Positions 17,473-26,710 are shown, counted from the stretch's first letter. The stretch: DNA of 43,560 nucleotides from NIOZ-UU13 sp964444135 (GCA_964444135.1 CAYUFX010000033.1:1-43560); one strand, 5' to 3'. Notes: generated from the letters alone by a model not told the origin. A program made the numbers and translations.

Positions 17473-18747
17473 TCACCTGAATATTGTCTGTTTTCGTTTT
17501 GGTCCCACGCCAATAATTGTGATTGGTTTGCTTATCAGCTCTTCGATTCGGCAAATATAGTCTTGGGCGTTAGTAGGCAAATCGTGAAAATCTTTTACTG
17601 CGCTTATCTCTTCATCCCATCCGGGGACTTTTTCGTAAACGGCGCTCGCCTGTGATAGTCTGTCTGTATTTGCCGGGAAGAAGGTCTTCTCTGTTCCATT
17701 GATTTTGTATGCCCTGCAAATCTTCAATTCTTTCAGCCCGGCTAACGTATCCAGGTGCATCATTGCTACCAAATCTATAGCGCCGATAGTTACGGCGTAC
17801 GATACGGCTACGGCATCGAACCATCCGCATCGCCGCGGACGCCCCGTTGTCGTGCCGTACTCGTTCCCTCTGTCACGAATGTATTGTCCTGTCTCGTTGT
17901 CCTGCTCCGTAGGGAATGGGCCGGCACCAACTCTTGTCGTGTACGCCTTGACGATACCAATAAATTTATCAACCAGCTTGGCCGGCACACCACAGCCAGC
18001 GGGCATGCCGAGCGAGCTTGAGTTCGAGCTGGTCACAAATGGAAAAGTGCCGTGGTCCAAATCCAGCAGCGAGCCTTGTGCGCCCTCAAAAAGGATGGAT
18101 TTGCCGTTCGCAATTGCTCTGTGCAGATATTCGGTCGTATCTGTTATAAAAGGCAGGAGCTTCTCGGCATAAGATTTACACTTTTCGAAGATTTCATCGG
18201 CACTCATCGGCTCGGCGCCATAAACTGCACCAAAGACTTTGTTTTTATATTCCACAATGGTTTGAAGCTTCGCTTTGAGAGCCTCCAGGTTTCTCAAATC
18301 GGCCATGCGAACTGCATAGCTTCTGCCGACCTTATCGGCATAACATGGGCCGATCCCTCGAATTGTTGTGCCGAGTTTGTTTTTCCCGAGAGATTCTTCA
18401 CGCAACTGGTCCTCTTTTTTGTGATAATCCAGCACAACATGAACATTTTCACTTATAAAAAGCCGGCCATCCAACGAAATATCTTTTTCGCCGAGTTTTT
18501 CGATTCCGTCTATCAGGACATCCGGGTCGAGAACCACTCCATTTGCGATTACACAAATAGTACCGGGTCTGATTGAACCACTGGGCAAGAGGTGAAGAGC
18601 AAATCTATCGTCACCTACGATAACGGTATGACCGGCATTGGCACCGCCGCTGTATCGCACGACAATATCGCTCTGCTCGGCGAGAATATCGACAACCTTG
18701 CCTTTGCCTTCATCACCCCACTGTAATCCCACAACGCAACGATTCAT
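17473..18747 (-). CDS. purA: Adenylosuccinate synthetase
   Basis: Joins IMP and aspartate using GTP in AMP synthesis. It has 424 aa, the usual size. The P-loop GDEGKGK is at residues 11-17. Other family features are FEGAQGSLLDLDHGTFPFVTSS and the TTTGRPRRCGWFDA stretch. The RBS AAAGGAAC lies about 10 bp before the ATG. The 98-bp A+T-rich gap to uppS leaves open whether it shares that transcript. Confidence 0.98.
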   Translation of the reverse strand: MNRCVVGLQWGDEGKGKVVDILAEQSDIVVRYSGGANAGHTVIVGDDRFALHLLPSGSIRPGTICVIANGVVLDPDVLIDGIEKLGEKDISLDGRLFISENVHVVLDYHKKEDQLREESLGKNKLGTTIRGIGPCYADKVGRSYAVRMADLRNLEALKAKLQTIVEYKNKVFGAVYGAEPMSADEIFEKCKSYAEKLLPFITDTTEYLHRAIANGKSILFEGAQGSLLDLDHGTFPFVTSSNSSSLGMPAGCGVPAKLVDKFIGIVKAYTTRVGAGPFPTEQDNETGQYIRDRGNEYGTTTGRPRRCGWFDAVAVSYAVTIGAIDLVAMMHLDTLAGLKELKICRAYKINGTEKTFFPANTDRLSQASAVYEKVPGWDEEISAVKDFHDLPTNAQDYICRIEELISKPITIIGVGPKRKQTIFR

Positions 18748-18817
18748 TTATATCCGTTCCTTTAACGTGATGCTAAATCACAAATGCACAACGCATAAGC
18801 TCTGTGTGCCCTTGTTC

Positions 18818-19297
18818 TCAACTGATTTTTGCCACCAGATGTTCCAAAATGGCCGCTAAGTTGTCATACTGTCTATCGCTTATCTTACAATTCACTTCTT
18901 TATCACCTTCGGTTTTGTATGTTATCACAAAAACCCCTTTTTTATCGAAATAGGTTTTGTCTATTTTTTCTATGGAATCATAAGGAATTCTTTTTTTGTT
19001 GCTGATTATAAGTTCATTTTCATCGGCCAAGAGCTTCTTGTTCTTGCGGGCCTGGAACCAGGCTGTTATAACAGCAGCAAGCCCGACAAATACAAAAGGG
19101 GACTTCTGATTGAACACCATATCAAAATCTGGTCTGCCATCTTTGACATGTTCTTCATAAAAGCTGCGGCGTAGTGACCATTCGTATTTGCTCAAATAGC
19201 CGTCATAAGCAAAAATAATTGCCATTGCAAGAAAAAGAACAATACCGATTATAAAGTTGTTTTTGCTGTATTTACTATATGGTGCTTCGATAGTCAT
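18818..19297 (-). CDS. Two-helix membrane protein, unknown
   Basis: A 159-aa protein with two predicted membrane helices (about 14-31 and 65-83) and a soluble C-terminal half of about 70 residues. That half (ELIISNKKRIPYDSIEKIDKTYFDKKGVF) alternates basic and hydrophobic residues like a small bacterial PH-type beta domain. This is an impression, not a match. The RBS AAAGGA is good. The gap to the gene upstream is 19 bp, so it is probably cotranscribed with it. Confidence 0.7.
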   Translation of the reverse strand: MTIEAPYSKYSKNNFIIGIVLFLAMAIIFAYDGYLSKYEWSLRRSFYEEHVKDGRPDFDMVFNQKSPFVFVGLAAVITAWFQARKNKKLLADENELIISNKKRIPYDSIEKIDKTYFDKKGVFVITYKTEGDKEVNCKISDRQYDNLAAILEHLVAKIS

Positions 19298-19316
19298 CGA
19301 AGGTCCTTTGTGGATT

Positions 19317-20078
19317 CTATGTTAAACGTTTTTGCGCGATTGTCTCGGTTAAAGGCTGAACAAAGTTCGGGACTATTTTTTCCGCCATTAGCTCTTCTAC
19401 CAATCGGCATTGATATTCAAAAGATTTTAGCGCCTCGAATTTCTCGTCGGTCCGCGGGTACTGACGGACTGTAAAAGACAGACTTATCGCTTCATTTGTA
19501 AGCCGCCCCTTTCTCTTAGGCTCATAGACGCTCGTTTTTGACTCTACGCTGATTCGTCCCTGAGTATGGTCATCCTCGGACAATGCTATTACCAGCGCGG
19601 GGGAAAAACTGATAGGTCTTGCTCCGGGCAAATCCAGAAGGCAGTTAAAAGCGCTTTGTGCCAACAGTGCCTCGGCGATAACCTCATCATGACTTCCTGC
19701 ATAATCAAAATCCATAGCAAAAGTAACATCCAGCGAGTCGATATCGAGATGATTTACTCCGAGCATATAGGGAACAAGCTCGAGCACCAATCTGTCCTGG
19801 TGATAAGCCGTCTCGAAGTCAGAGGGATTGACAACGCCGGAGCCGATACGGTCTATTTCGAGACTGACCCAGCGATATTGTCCGGGATCGCGGTCTTCCT
19901 CAAGGTAGTACTCATTATTCTCACGCCGATAGAAACGGCCCATAGACGGAAATTGTTTTTGTATCCGCTCGAAAAAGGACAGAATCGTATCGCGTCCGGT
20001 CGGCAGGTCTAATTCGGTATTGATGTACATATCGAGGTAAAAATCATCGCAAAGCGAACTATAACTATTTAATGTCAT
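19317..20078 (-). CDS. Soluble hypothetical protein (253 aa)
   Basis: No recognised domain. The 253-aa protein has no signal peptide and no membrane helix. It is acidic in the middle (LDIDSLDVTFAMDFDYAG) and contains a DLPGARPISFSPALVIAL segment. A strong GGAGGG RBS supports the ATG at 20078. It reads with the downstream membrane protein, and its start lies 95 bp after the radical SAM gene on the same strand. It may depend on one of these neighbours; function unknown. Confidence 0.75.
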   Translation of the reverse strand: MTLNSYSSLCDDFYLDMYINTELDLPTGRDTILSFFERIQKQFPSMGRFYRRENNEYYLEEDRDPGQYRWVSLEIDRIGSGVVNPSDFETAYHQDRLVLELVPYMLGVNHLDIDSLDVTFAMDFDYAGSHDEVIAEALLAQSAFNCLLDLPGARPISFSPALVIALSEDDHTQGRISVESKTSVYEPKRKGRLTNEAISLSFTVRQYPRTDEKFEALKSFEYQCRLVEELMAEKIVPNFVQPLTETIAQKRLT

Positions 20079-20173
20079 AGCAGAAAACCCTCCAAAGCAG
20101 CCTCCGGGAACATACCCCCAAGGCCCTACTAAAAAAGTTCAAACTTAAAATCATATAATCTATCGGGCAGCTA

Positions 20174-21598
20174 TTATACGTTCAAATACTCATTTTCCCA
20201 GATTTTTCCCGTCAAAGCCTCAAGTTTTTCATCGTAGTTTTTCAACACCTCAAAATATTCATGGGATTCCAGCGCTTCTTTTGCGTTTTTGTCTTCCGGT
20301 TTTGCCTCTTTGGGCAGAACTGAATTCCTGAAAATCTCGTAATGGTCTCTGATAGAGCACGGCATCAGCCAGTTCTTCGGTTTCTTCCAGTTGTCCAGGC
20401 CGTATTCTCTCTGCCATTTTCGGCCGTTTTTCATAAAATCAGAGAACATCGCATCAGCCAACGTCTTACCGTTTTTATATATCTCGTAGATATTATCGAC
20501 GTAGTAAGGAATAAACGCACAGGGCGTTACGTTACCATGCCAGTCAACATAGGCATATCCTCCGCTTCTGCCGTAGGCTATACAGCCTCGCGACAGCACC
20601 CCGCTGTTCCAGAAATCTGCCAGACAGTATCTCTTTTTGCTCAGCAGCTTTTCCCATTTTCTATATAACGCCAGTCTCTTTTCAGGATTCACCATCAAAT
20701 CAAGCTCGTCTTTACCTCTGCCGATGGGCATCAGTTGGAATTGCCACATATAGCAGGCGCCTTGTTTCTTAAAGTAGTAGTCATAAAATTCATCTCCTAA
20801 CAATACGTCGATGTTTTTGCTTGTTGCCGTTACGGAAATACCAAAAGGAACACCCACTTTTTTCAGGTGTTCGAAGGCTCTGAGGATTTTTTTGAATGTG
20901 CCGGGGCCTCTTCTCTGGTCTGTTTCCTTCTCGAAACCTTCAACGGAAATCGCAGGTGTTATATTCGCAGATTCGGCAAGTCTTTCAGCAACATCTTCGT
21001 TAATAACTGTGCCATTGGTATATACTAAGAAAAGCATGTCATCGTATTTTTTGTAGATATCGAGCAGAGTCTTACCTTCACTTTTATAGAGAAAGGGTTC
21101 ACCCCCGCTGATAGTTATGAACCTGCCGCCAAACAAGTCATGTACCTCACCTATTACTCTATCTACAAACGGATAGGGCACTGTGGCGGGAGTATCTGTT
21201 CCGGAAGCTGCATAACAGCCGATGCATCTCAGATTGCATTTTTGTGTGGGAGAGAAAACGATAAACGTTGGTGGCAATTCCCCGTATTTTTCTTCGTATT
21301 TATCTACAGCCTGATTATAACTTTGGTCTTCACGAATGAGGTTATTTTGAACAAGTACATCGACAATTTTCTCGATGATTTCACCGGAGACATAGCCTTT
21401 ACTTATGTTTCTGTTCACACAACGCTGCATTGCCGATAAGAACTGGTATCTTTTTATCCGCACTTCAAGCAAGTCTTCTGAGTCATCTTCAACTATAATC
21501 TTATAGACGTAATCATCGATTTTTTTGGCCAGCAGTTTTCTGAGGTGTTTGTGATTTACCATCTTTTTTAACGTTGAAGATATGACTTCCGGTTTCAT
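20174..21598 (-). CDS. Radical SAM protein with SPASM-like C-terminus
   Basis: Uses a [4Fe-4S] cluster and S-adenosylmethionine for radical chemistry. The cluster motif CNLRCIGC lies at about residues 121-128 of the 474-aa protein, preceded by about 115 residues of non-canonical N-terminal helix. A ISGGEPFLY motif follows. The C-terminal part has GCIAYGR...WHGNVTPC and a further MPCS, the pattern of SPASM auxiliary-cluster domains. The ORF can be read from TTG at 21604, but AGGGAG then abuts the TTG; the ATG at 21598 has the correct 6-bp spacing. Substrate unknown; no precursor peptide gene is obvious next to it. Confidence 0.88.
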   Translation of the reverse strand: MKPEVISSTLKKMVNHKHLRKLLAKKIDDYVYKIIVEDDSEDLLEVRIKRYQFLSAMQRCVNRNISKGYVSGEIIEKIVDVLVQNNLIREDQSYNQAVDKYEEKYGELPPTFIVFSPTQKCNLRCIGCYAASGTDTPATVPYPFVDRVIGEVHDLFGGRFITISGGEPFLYKSEGKTLLDIYKKYDDMLFLVYTNGTVINEDVAERLAESANITPAISVEGFEKETDQRRGPGTFKKILRAFEHLKKVGVPFGISVTATSKNIDVLLGDEFYDYYFKKQGACYMWQFQLMPIGRGKDELDLMVNPEKRLALYRKWEKLLSKKRYCLADFWNSGVLSRGCIAYGRSGGYAYVDWHGNVTPCAFIPYYVDNIYEIYKNGKTLADAMFSDFMKNGRKWQREYGLDNWKKPKNWLMPCSIRDHYEIFRNSVLPKEAKPEDKNAKEALESHEYFEVLKNYDEKLEALTGKIWENEYLNV

Positions 21599-21604
21599 TT
21601 TCAA

Positions 21605-22014
21605 CTCCCTTCAAATATATAAGAACCGCTGAGATGATTCGTTCAAAAGCACTTTGGCTTAATGTCAATTATCGCACAAATTAGAGCCTCACGCAAGAAA
21701 TAAACTGACACAACATCGAGGGGTAAAAAGATAAAAATCGAGTTTTTTTTGACCCTGGAAATCCTGGCCTAAAGTGCCTAAAGTTAAAAGTGCCTAAAGT
21801 GCAGTCTTCGTTTAAGGTTGTCGATGTTCGTATCGATGCTTGTCATAGAAGCTTGAAGGGACCCCGCCTTGCGGGAACCCAAACTCGCTTTTCCTCGAGC
21901 ATCCAACGTCGAGCTTCCAGTCCGATACCAGCTTCGAGGCCGACAAACAAGCTTCCAAAACTGGGCAACTCTTGCTCACTTTAGCTCACTTTAGTTCGAG
22001 AAAGGAGGCACCAC
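21605..22014. other. Repeat-bearing intergenic region
   Basis: No gene visible. It holds AAAGTGCCTAAAGT direct repeats at 21771-21802 (also at 28977), a second TCACTTTAGC direct repeat at 21974-21993, and the 23-bp hairpin shared with the E2 gene. Confidence 0.7.
21857..21879. repeat. Second copy of the 23-bp hairpin found in the E2 gene
   Basis: Identical over 23 bp to 4131-4153; arms CCCGC/GCGGG. Confidence 0.7.
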
Positions 22015-24537
22015 TTACTCCATGTCCGGTTCGGGCAGCTTTAGCTCCGTAACTATCGTCCCGATGGTTGAGAGAATCGCAAAAATAAATACCCGCCACA
22101 CGCCTCTTGCCGCAATCCCGCCGTTATAGCTCAGTATCGCCGAAACTGCCGTATAAAGCACACCAATCAATACGCCACAGGCAGCCGCTGCCCCAATCCG
22201 TTTAGCTAATGCGGCCCCCCCGCAGCCCAAAGTTACAACCGCACCGCAAATTAAGACCTGCGGCACAAGCACTGCAAGCCACCAGAGCGTATTTGAACTC
22301 GGCGGCTTTCCAACATTTTCCGTGTAAATCCACTGAGCAAATGCAAATAATGCTGTAACGCCGATTGCACACAATCCTATGTGCCAATATCGCGGCTTGA
22401 GGGATGCACGCAACTCTGCCCGCTTTCGCATTCGACGACGTATCGTCAGGGGCTGGTTATAGAACAGATTAAATACCCAATGCTCCAGCAGTGCTCCTCG
22501 CTCGCCGAATACCGGAACAATATGCATCGCTTCCGTCGCCCAGTGCCCCGCCATGAATCTCGCCAGTGCAGGATAGTGATACGTCATCTGAATTGGAAAA
22601 GCTAAGTAACCGACATACTTGAAAAACCCCAAAAACACCGCGATATTGTAGTCCTTGAAATTCCGTTCCCTGATGACCAGATACACTACATAAAGCCCCC
22701 GAACCAATGAACCCGGCGAAATCGGCACCACTTGAAACAACGCGATAATACCGATACCAATTCCCCAGGCCTGTGCCCTTGGCATTTCGGGATGCGTCAA
22801 AACAAAAATGGCTGCTATCAGCACAGAAACAATCTGCGTTACCGGCAAAGTACAAACGTGCACCGCTAAGCTCTTCAGATACTTCTGAATAAAAGGCTCG
22901 TTGAGCTGTGAAAGGATAATCTGGGCATCCTCATCGCTGAGCATGTGTTTTTTTTGTCCCTCGGCCATCATCTCACGAAGCCACTGCTCACGCAGCCCCG
23001 CATTAAAGTACAGCCGAACCGGACGAATAATGAAATAGGCCAAACGTTCCTTTGCATACTCCCGGTCCGTCAAAAACCTGTGCAGACAGGCGGGCAAAAT
23101 CGACAGCGGCAAATGGCATAAAAACCGCCAAACCCCGCACCGCGGGGTTATATCAAGGCCTGCTTTGTAGGCCCCGCCCGCTGTCTTAAGCGCCCGCTCA
23201 TCGCCAATGCGTCCGGCCCTGTGCCAGACGACAACTTTTTCGGCAATTCTGCCTCTAATTGCTCGCCGAAGATAGTCCCAGCTCCTCAGCATTGCCACAT
23301 AGTGCCTTCGCCAGTCCGTCCGGCCCCAGATTCGGCGAATGAATTTACCCAAAAACGGTATCACACCAATCACAAAAAATAGCAGAGTTAAAATTCTGCT
23401 GTCTCTCAGCTTCCGCTCGTGCTCTTCGTCAACCAGACTTCTCACCCGCCAGCCGGTTACCGCGCCGGAAAGCATTGTTGACCACAGCTTCCCACTATAG
23501 AACAGGCGAATGTGATTATGTGTAATATCCGGAAGCGAATCCCGATAGACCTGCTCGGAGGTTTTCAGCTCCTCCAACATCTCGAGCATATCGGCAAACT
23601 CATCACCGTGTGCCTGCACAAAGGCCTCCAGCTTGCTAATATCACCCCTGTCAAACTGCACCAAAGAGCCACGTTTAATACCTCTGCCTATGAGTATGAA
23701 ATCACCCGGACTCATCGGCAGAAACGGCAGCAGAGCAAGTCCCGCCCGAAAATCGACCGCCACCAGCCCTCCTGATGGGTTATCCTCGGTTCCCTGGCGT
23801 TTGAGGACGTTCGGCTGACTCTTGCACGTTGACCACTCATACTGACGGGCAAACTCATAACCTCCCATATCGTGCAGAAGCTCGACAAAGCCACTCATAA
23901 ATTCTCGCTTGGCGCGGTATTCCGGCGAACCGACTTGCTGCTCATCGACCGCCTTGCCACGACTCCACTGCGTCAATAAATCTAATCGGTCATCGACTTC
24001 CAGCCGCCAGGTCCGTCCCTCAATCCATTCGCTCAATTCTCCGCAACTGCCGAGCTTGTCGTCCACGAACGTTGCATAAATATCTCTAACTGCACTTTCA
24101 TCCCCAAATCGAATCTTTGCCCCGCGGCGGATAAATTTCTGCCATAGCGCTCCGGCCTTTGCCGCCGCCGGATTGACCTGAAGCTGGAAAGGCCCCTGAA
24201 AACCAACCCGATATAACAAATTACGAAACAGCCGAGAGAAACCTGATGGCGGTATAAGAATCTTCATCGCATAGGCTCGGCCAATCTCAAGTCCCTCTAT
24301 AGCTCCCTCAATCCCTGCAATTTTTACGTAGTACACCTGCCCTGCAAATCCCCCACCTACAAATTTCTCGATGACCAGATGTACCCGCGCCGTACCAGTT
24401 CCCGCGAGGCTGCTAACTTGATAAGTAAGCTCAGTGCCCGCATCGTATCGGCTGATTCGCATCGGACGATGCAGTTGCGCACGATGAAAAATATCCTCAA
24501 GTTCCCTGCAAACCTCAACGGAGTATTCTACCGCCAT
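22015..24537 (-). CDS. Kinase-like N-terminal domain fused to a polytopic membrane region
   Basis: An 840-aa protein I cannot assign to a named family. Residues 58-300 show the order of a protein-kinase-like fold: a Gly-rich loop (GGGFAGQVY, 61-69), a candidate VAIK-type lysine (YAMK, K92), a hinge-like SEWIEGRTW (169-177), an LHDMG helix end (221-225), an asparagine (QPNVL, N243), and VDFRAG (D262) where DFG is expected. The catalytic HRD Asp is not visible five residues before N243 (Cys there), so it may be a pseudokinase. From about 385 on there are several hydrophobic segments (about 385-400, 600-625, 635-665, 680-700, 750-775, 785-840). RBS AGGAAG. It lies 26 bp after pgpA in the same direction. 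Confidence 0.75.
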   Translation of the reverse strand: MAVEYSVEVCRELEDIFHRAQLHRPMRISRYDAGTELTYQVSSLAGTGTARVHLVIEKFVGGGFAGQVYYVKIAGIEGAIEGLEIGRAYAMKILIPPSGFSRLFRNLLYRVGFQGPFQLQVNPAAAKAGALWQKFIRRGAKIRFGDESAVRDIYATFVDDKLGSCGELSEWIEGRTWRLEVDDRLDLLTQWSRGKAVDEQQVGSPEYRAKREFMSGFVELLHDMGGYEFARQYEWSTCKSQPNVLKRQGTEDNPSGGLVAVDFRAGLALLPFLPMSPGDFILIGRGIKRGSLVQFDRGDISKLEAFVQAHGDEFADMLEMLEELKTSEQVYRDSLPDITHNHIRLFYSGKLWSTMLSGAVTGWRVRSLVDEEHERKLRDSRILTLLFFVIGVIPFLGKFIRRIWGRTDWRRHYVAMLRSWDYLRRAIRGRIAEKVVVWHRAGRIGDERALKTAGGAYKAGLDITPRCGVWRFLCHLPLSILPACLHRFLTDREYAKERLAYFIIRPVRLYFNAGLREQWLREMMAEGQKKHMLSDEDAQIILSQLNEPFIQKYLKSLAVHVCTLPVTQIVSVLIAAIFVLTHPEMPRAQAWGIGIGIIALFQVVPISPGSLVRGLYVVYLVIRERNFKDYNIAVFLGFFKYVGYLAFPIQMTYHYPALARFMAGHWATEAMHIVPVFGERGALLEHWVFNLFYNQPLTIRRRMRKRAELRASLKPRYWHIGLCAIGVTALFAFAQWIYTENVGKPPSSNTLWWLAVLVPQVLICGAVVTLGCGGAALAKRIGAAAACGVLIGVLYTAVSAILSYNGGIAARGVWRVFIFAILSTIGTIVTELKLPEPDME

Positions 24538-24563
24538 CGGTGCTTCCTAAGTATATAACAGGG

Positions 24564-25082
24564 TCACATTACCCCATAATCCCCAGGCAACCAGACACAA
24601 AACGCCCAAACAATCGCCACATAGACGCTTGCCATTAAATCATCTGCGAGGACTCCCCAGCCTTCGGGTAGCTTCTCAAGTTTTCGTATCGGCCAGGGCT
24701 TGACAATATCGAACAATCTGAACAGCAAAAAACCACCGGCTGTAATAATCCAGATTTGCCTGGTCGAAAATATTTCTTGACCTAAGAACGGAATGGCCAA
24801 AAACTCAATGGCCAAAAACGTAAGTGCCTGGCCGGCTAATTCGTCAACGACAACCTCGCGCGGGTCGGTGTTGCCGGTTGCTGCGATCGCAGCAGGTGCG
24901 AATCTCACGCAAATAATAGAGCCGGCCAAAGCCAAAGCCGCCATTACAATTGATATTATAACGGCCGGGGCTTGCATTTGGGACATCAAGCCAAAGACAA
25001 TCGCTACCGGCAGCGAGCCCCACGTCCCCGGGGCCAGAGGCAGCCGACCAAGACCAAAACACGATGTCAGAAGTCTTTTCAT
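24564..25082 (-). CDS. pgpA: Phosphatidylglycerophosphatase A
   Basis: Dephosphorylates phosphatidylglycerophosphate to phosphatidylglycerol in the inner membrane; about 172 aa. Family features are APGTWGSLP near the N-terminus, the VVVDELAG motif, RLFDIVKPWPI and a GVLADDLMAS metal-binding region. The frame also reads from TTG at 25088, but I prefer ATG at 25082; neither has a good RBS. It precedes the kinase-like membrane protein. Confidence 0.93.
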   Translation of the reverse strand: MKRLLTSCFGLGRLPLAPGTWGSLPVAIVFGLMSQMQAPAVIISIVMAALALAGSIICVRFAPAAIAATGNTDPREVVVDELAGQALTFLAIEFLAIPFLGQEIFSTRQIWIITAGGFLLFRLFDIVKPWPIRKLEKLPEGWGVLADDLMASVYVAIVWAFCVWLPGDYGVM

Positions 25083-25133
25083 AATCAAGGAAGGGTAACT
25101 AAACCCGACGGCTAAGTCAAAGACTATTAACGC

Positions 25134-25189
25134 AATTCTAATCTCGATTCTCGATTCTGGATACTCGATTCTCGATGCTGGATTCTCGC
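25134..25189. repeat. Heptanucleotide tandem repeat, unit TTCTCGA
   Basis: Eight 7-bp units (AATTCTA, ATCTCGA, TTCTCGA, TTCTGGA, TACTCGA, TTCTCGA, TGCTGGA, TTCTCGC). It borders a GTCATTGCGAGGC repeat directly. Confidence 0.88.
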
Positions 25190-25272
25190 TGTCATTGCGA
25201 GGCCCGAATCGTCGGGCCGTGGCAATCTCAAGAAAGTAGGTAGCTTTCTTCGAATAAAAGGTTCAAATATTT

Positions 25273-25380
25273 GTTTCAATAGGACGTAGTGTAAAAAAGC
25301 TTATACGTAAAGCGCGTACGCGCTTTACGTATGAACATTGTGACTTTCCAAAAAGCTAAATTCAAAACAAGGTCCCTCCC
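25273..25380. repeat. Palindromic dispersed element, copy 2 (inverted relative to copy 1)
   Basis: Reverse-complement match to 10190-10299 at about 94-95% identity. The 30-bp palindrome at 25303-25332 is identical in both copies. Confidence 0.92.
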
Positions 25381-25677
25381 ATTCGACTCTTTGACGTTGC
25401 TTCCACCTTCGCAGGAGCTTCGGAAGACAATCAGAGCAGGCTTCGTTCACGGCAGGCTTTTGCGCTCGGGATGATGGTCAAAACCGCAAATTTTTTTCTT
25501 GAAATTCCGGCTTTAATAGGGTAGATTGCTCATCAACGAGCAACGAAGCAAAACATCTTGGATTTATGCTTAAGAATTAGGTCGACAGTTGGGAATTCGC
25601 GTGCTAACAGTTTGATAATCCACTGTGGAGTGGATTTAATAGACTGTCCCTAGTTTTTTAAATAGTTAGTAAACAAG

Positions 25678-26001
25678 ATGATAAAGATAAATACAACTAT
25701 TATTTTTTCAATCGTCTGGGTAGCTTTTTTAATTATTTTCTTGATAATGGGATACCAGTCATACAAATCAGTAAATACTGAACTTCCTCGCTACGTTTAT
25801 AAAGCTCCTAAAGGGCAGACCATTGGCGATCTGCTTGAAGCAATGGAAAACATGAGCAAAACACACAATGAAGCCGTGGATGAACTTGAAAAAGCGATTC
25901 GTAGTGAAGCAAAAACGATGACAGGAATAAATTTCACATCAGCCTTTTTGTGTTTCTTGGGACTCATTGCACAAACAAGAGATCTCATTCGGAAAAAATA
26001 A
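25678..26001 (+). CDS. Small two-helix membrane protein
   Basis: 107 aa, unrecognised. Hydrophobic helices at about 7-24 and 86-99 flank a mostly helical, polar middle (QTIGDLLEAMENMSKTHNEAVDELEKAIRSE) that could form a coiled coil. RBS weak. It is in the accessory segment ahead of the nuclease gene and on the same strand. Confidence 0.6.
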   Translation: MIKINTTIIFSIVWVAFLIIFLIMGYQSYKSVNTELPRYVYKAPKGQTIGDLLEAMENMSKTHNEAVDELEKAIRSEAKTMTGINFTSAFLCFLGLIAQTRDLIRKK

Positions 26002-26196
26002 ATGATAATTGGGGCCGCTTGCTATTTTAGGCTTCGTTCATGATTAGTAGACCGTGCGAAGAAGAAAAAAATAGGCCGAATCTGCAAATAAACAAAAGTA
26101 GAAGAACTGAATTATAAATTAGGTAAACATCCCTATTGAAATAATATGAAACGATATAAAAATAATTAGGCGAAATGTTATTTAGGAACTAATACA

Positions 26197-26550
26197 ATGT
26201 CTAAGGCGGAATTTGATGGTGGAGGATTTGCGATATTTAAATCTTACCATGATGTGCGATTACCAGCGCATCTTGTCGGATCACACATTTCCGATTATAA
26301 GCAGTTTCGCTATGCATTCAATGACTTCCTTAAGGTGATCAGAAGTGATCGAGGTTGGCGGCACGGCTTTTCTACGAACCAAATAGCTGCTATAGACGAA
26401 GCGATAAGAACAAACAACCCGAGAATCAAAGGATTTACTTGGCATCATCACCAAGACCACGGCATACTCCAGCTTGTATCTGTTCCAGAGCATCGAATCT
26501 TCCATTACGGCGGTCGTTTTACGACCGGTGGGCGGAAAGAAAAGAAATAA
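26197..26550 (+). CDS. Orphan WHH-type HNH/EndoVII nuclease (toxin domain)
   Basis: A 117-aa protein that is little more than a nuclease domain. The diagnostic stretch is GFTWHHHQDHGILQLV (residues 79-94), the WHH motif of a HNH/Endonuclease VII subgroup seen as the C-terminal toxin of polymorphic toxins; a later H...YGG segment completes it. No signal peptide, delivery or repeat domain is present, so it is either a solitary nuclease or the cut-off tail of a larger toxin. AGGA about 9 bp upstream. Past its stop another frame encodes KLVDGTVEGAMRAGLEAYQV up to a stop at 26611, which may be a frameshifted C-terminus. No convincing immunity gene follows. Confidence 0.72.
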   Translation: MSKAEFDGGGFAIFKSYHDVRLPAHLVGSHISDYKQFRYAFNDFLKVIRSDRGWRHGFSTNQIAAIDEAIRTNNPRIKGFTWHHHQDHGILQLVSVPEHRIFHYGGRFTTGGRKEKK

Positions 26551-26641
26551 GCTTGTTGATGGCACTGTTGAAGGGGCAATGAGAGCGGGGTTGGAAGCAT
26601 ACCAGGTGTGAGAAAATGGTGACGGTATCACGTCAGTAACA

Positions 26642-26663
26642 GGTAGGGTGTGCAATGCACACC
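26642..26663 (+). repeat. REP-like palindrome, left end of the RAYT unit
   Basis: GTAG tetranucleotide followed by a hairpin (GGTGTGCA, one-base centre, TGCACACC). GTAG/GGAG ahead of an imperfect palindrome is the standard REP layout. Confidence 0.85.
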
Positions 26664-26710
26664 TTCTTTCTTTTGACGGAACGCATTTTTGCGATTGTAT
26701 TGTTTGTACA

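Larger units (their letters stand above)
25089..25677. other. Repeat-rich intergenic region at the left edge of an accessory island
   Basis: Holds a TTCTCGA heptamer array, a GTCATTGCGAGGCCC-type repeat (25190-25235), copy 2 of the palindromic element and, at 25617-25636, a hairpin with 8-bp arms AATCCACT/AGTGGATT and loop GTGG just ahead of the next gene. No ORF stands out. Confidence 0.7.
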
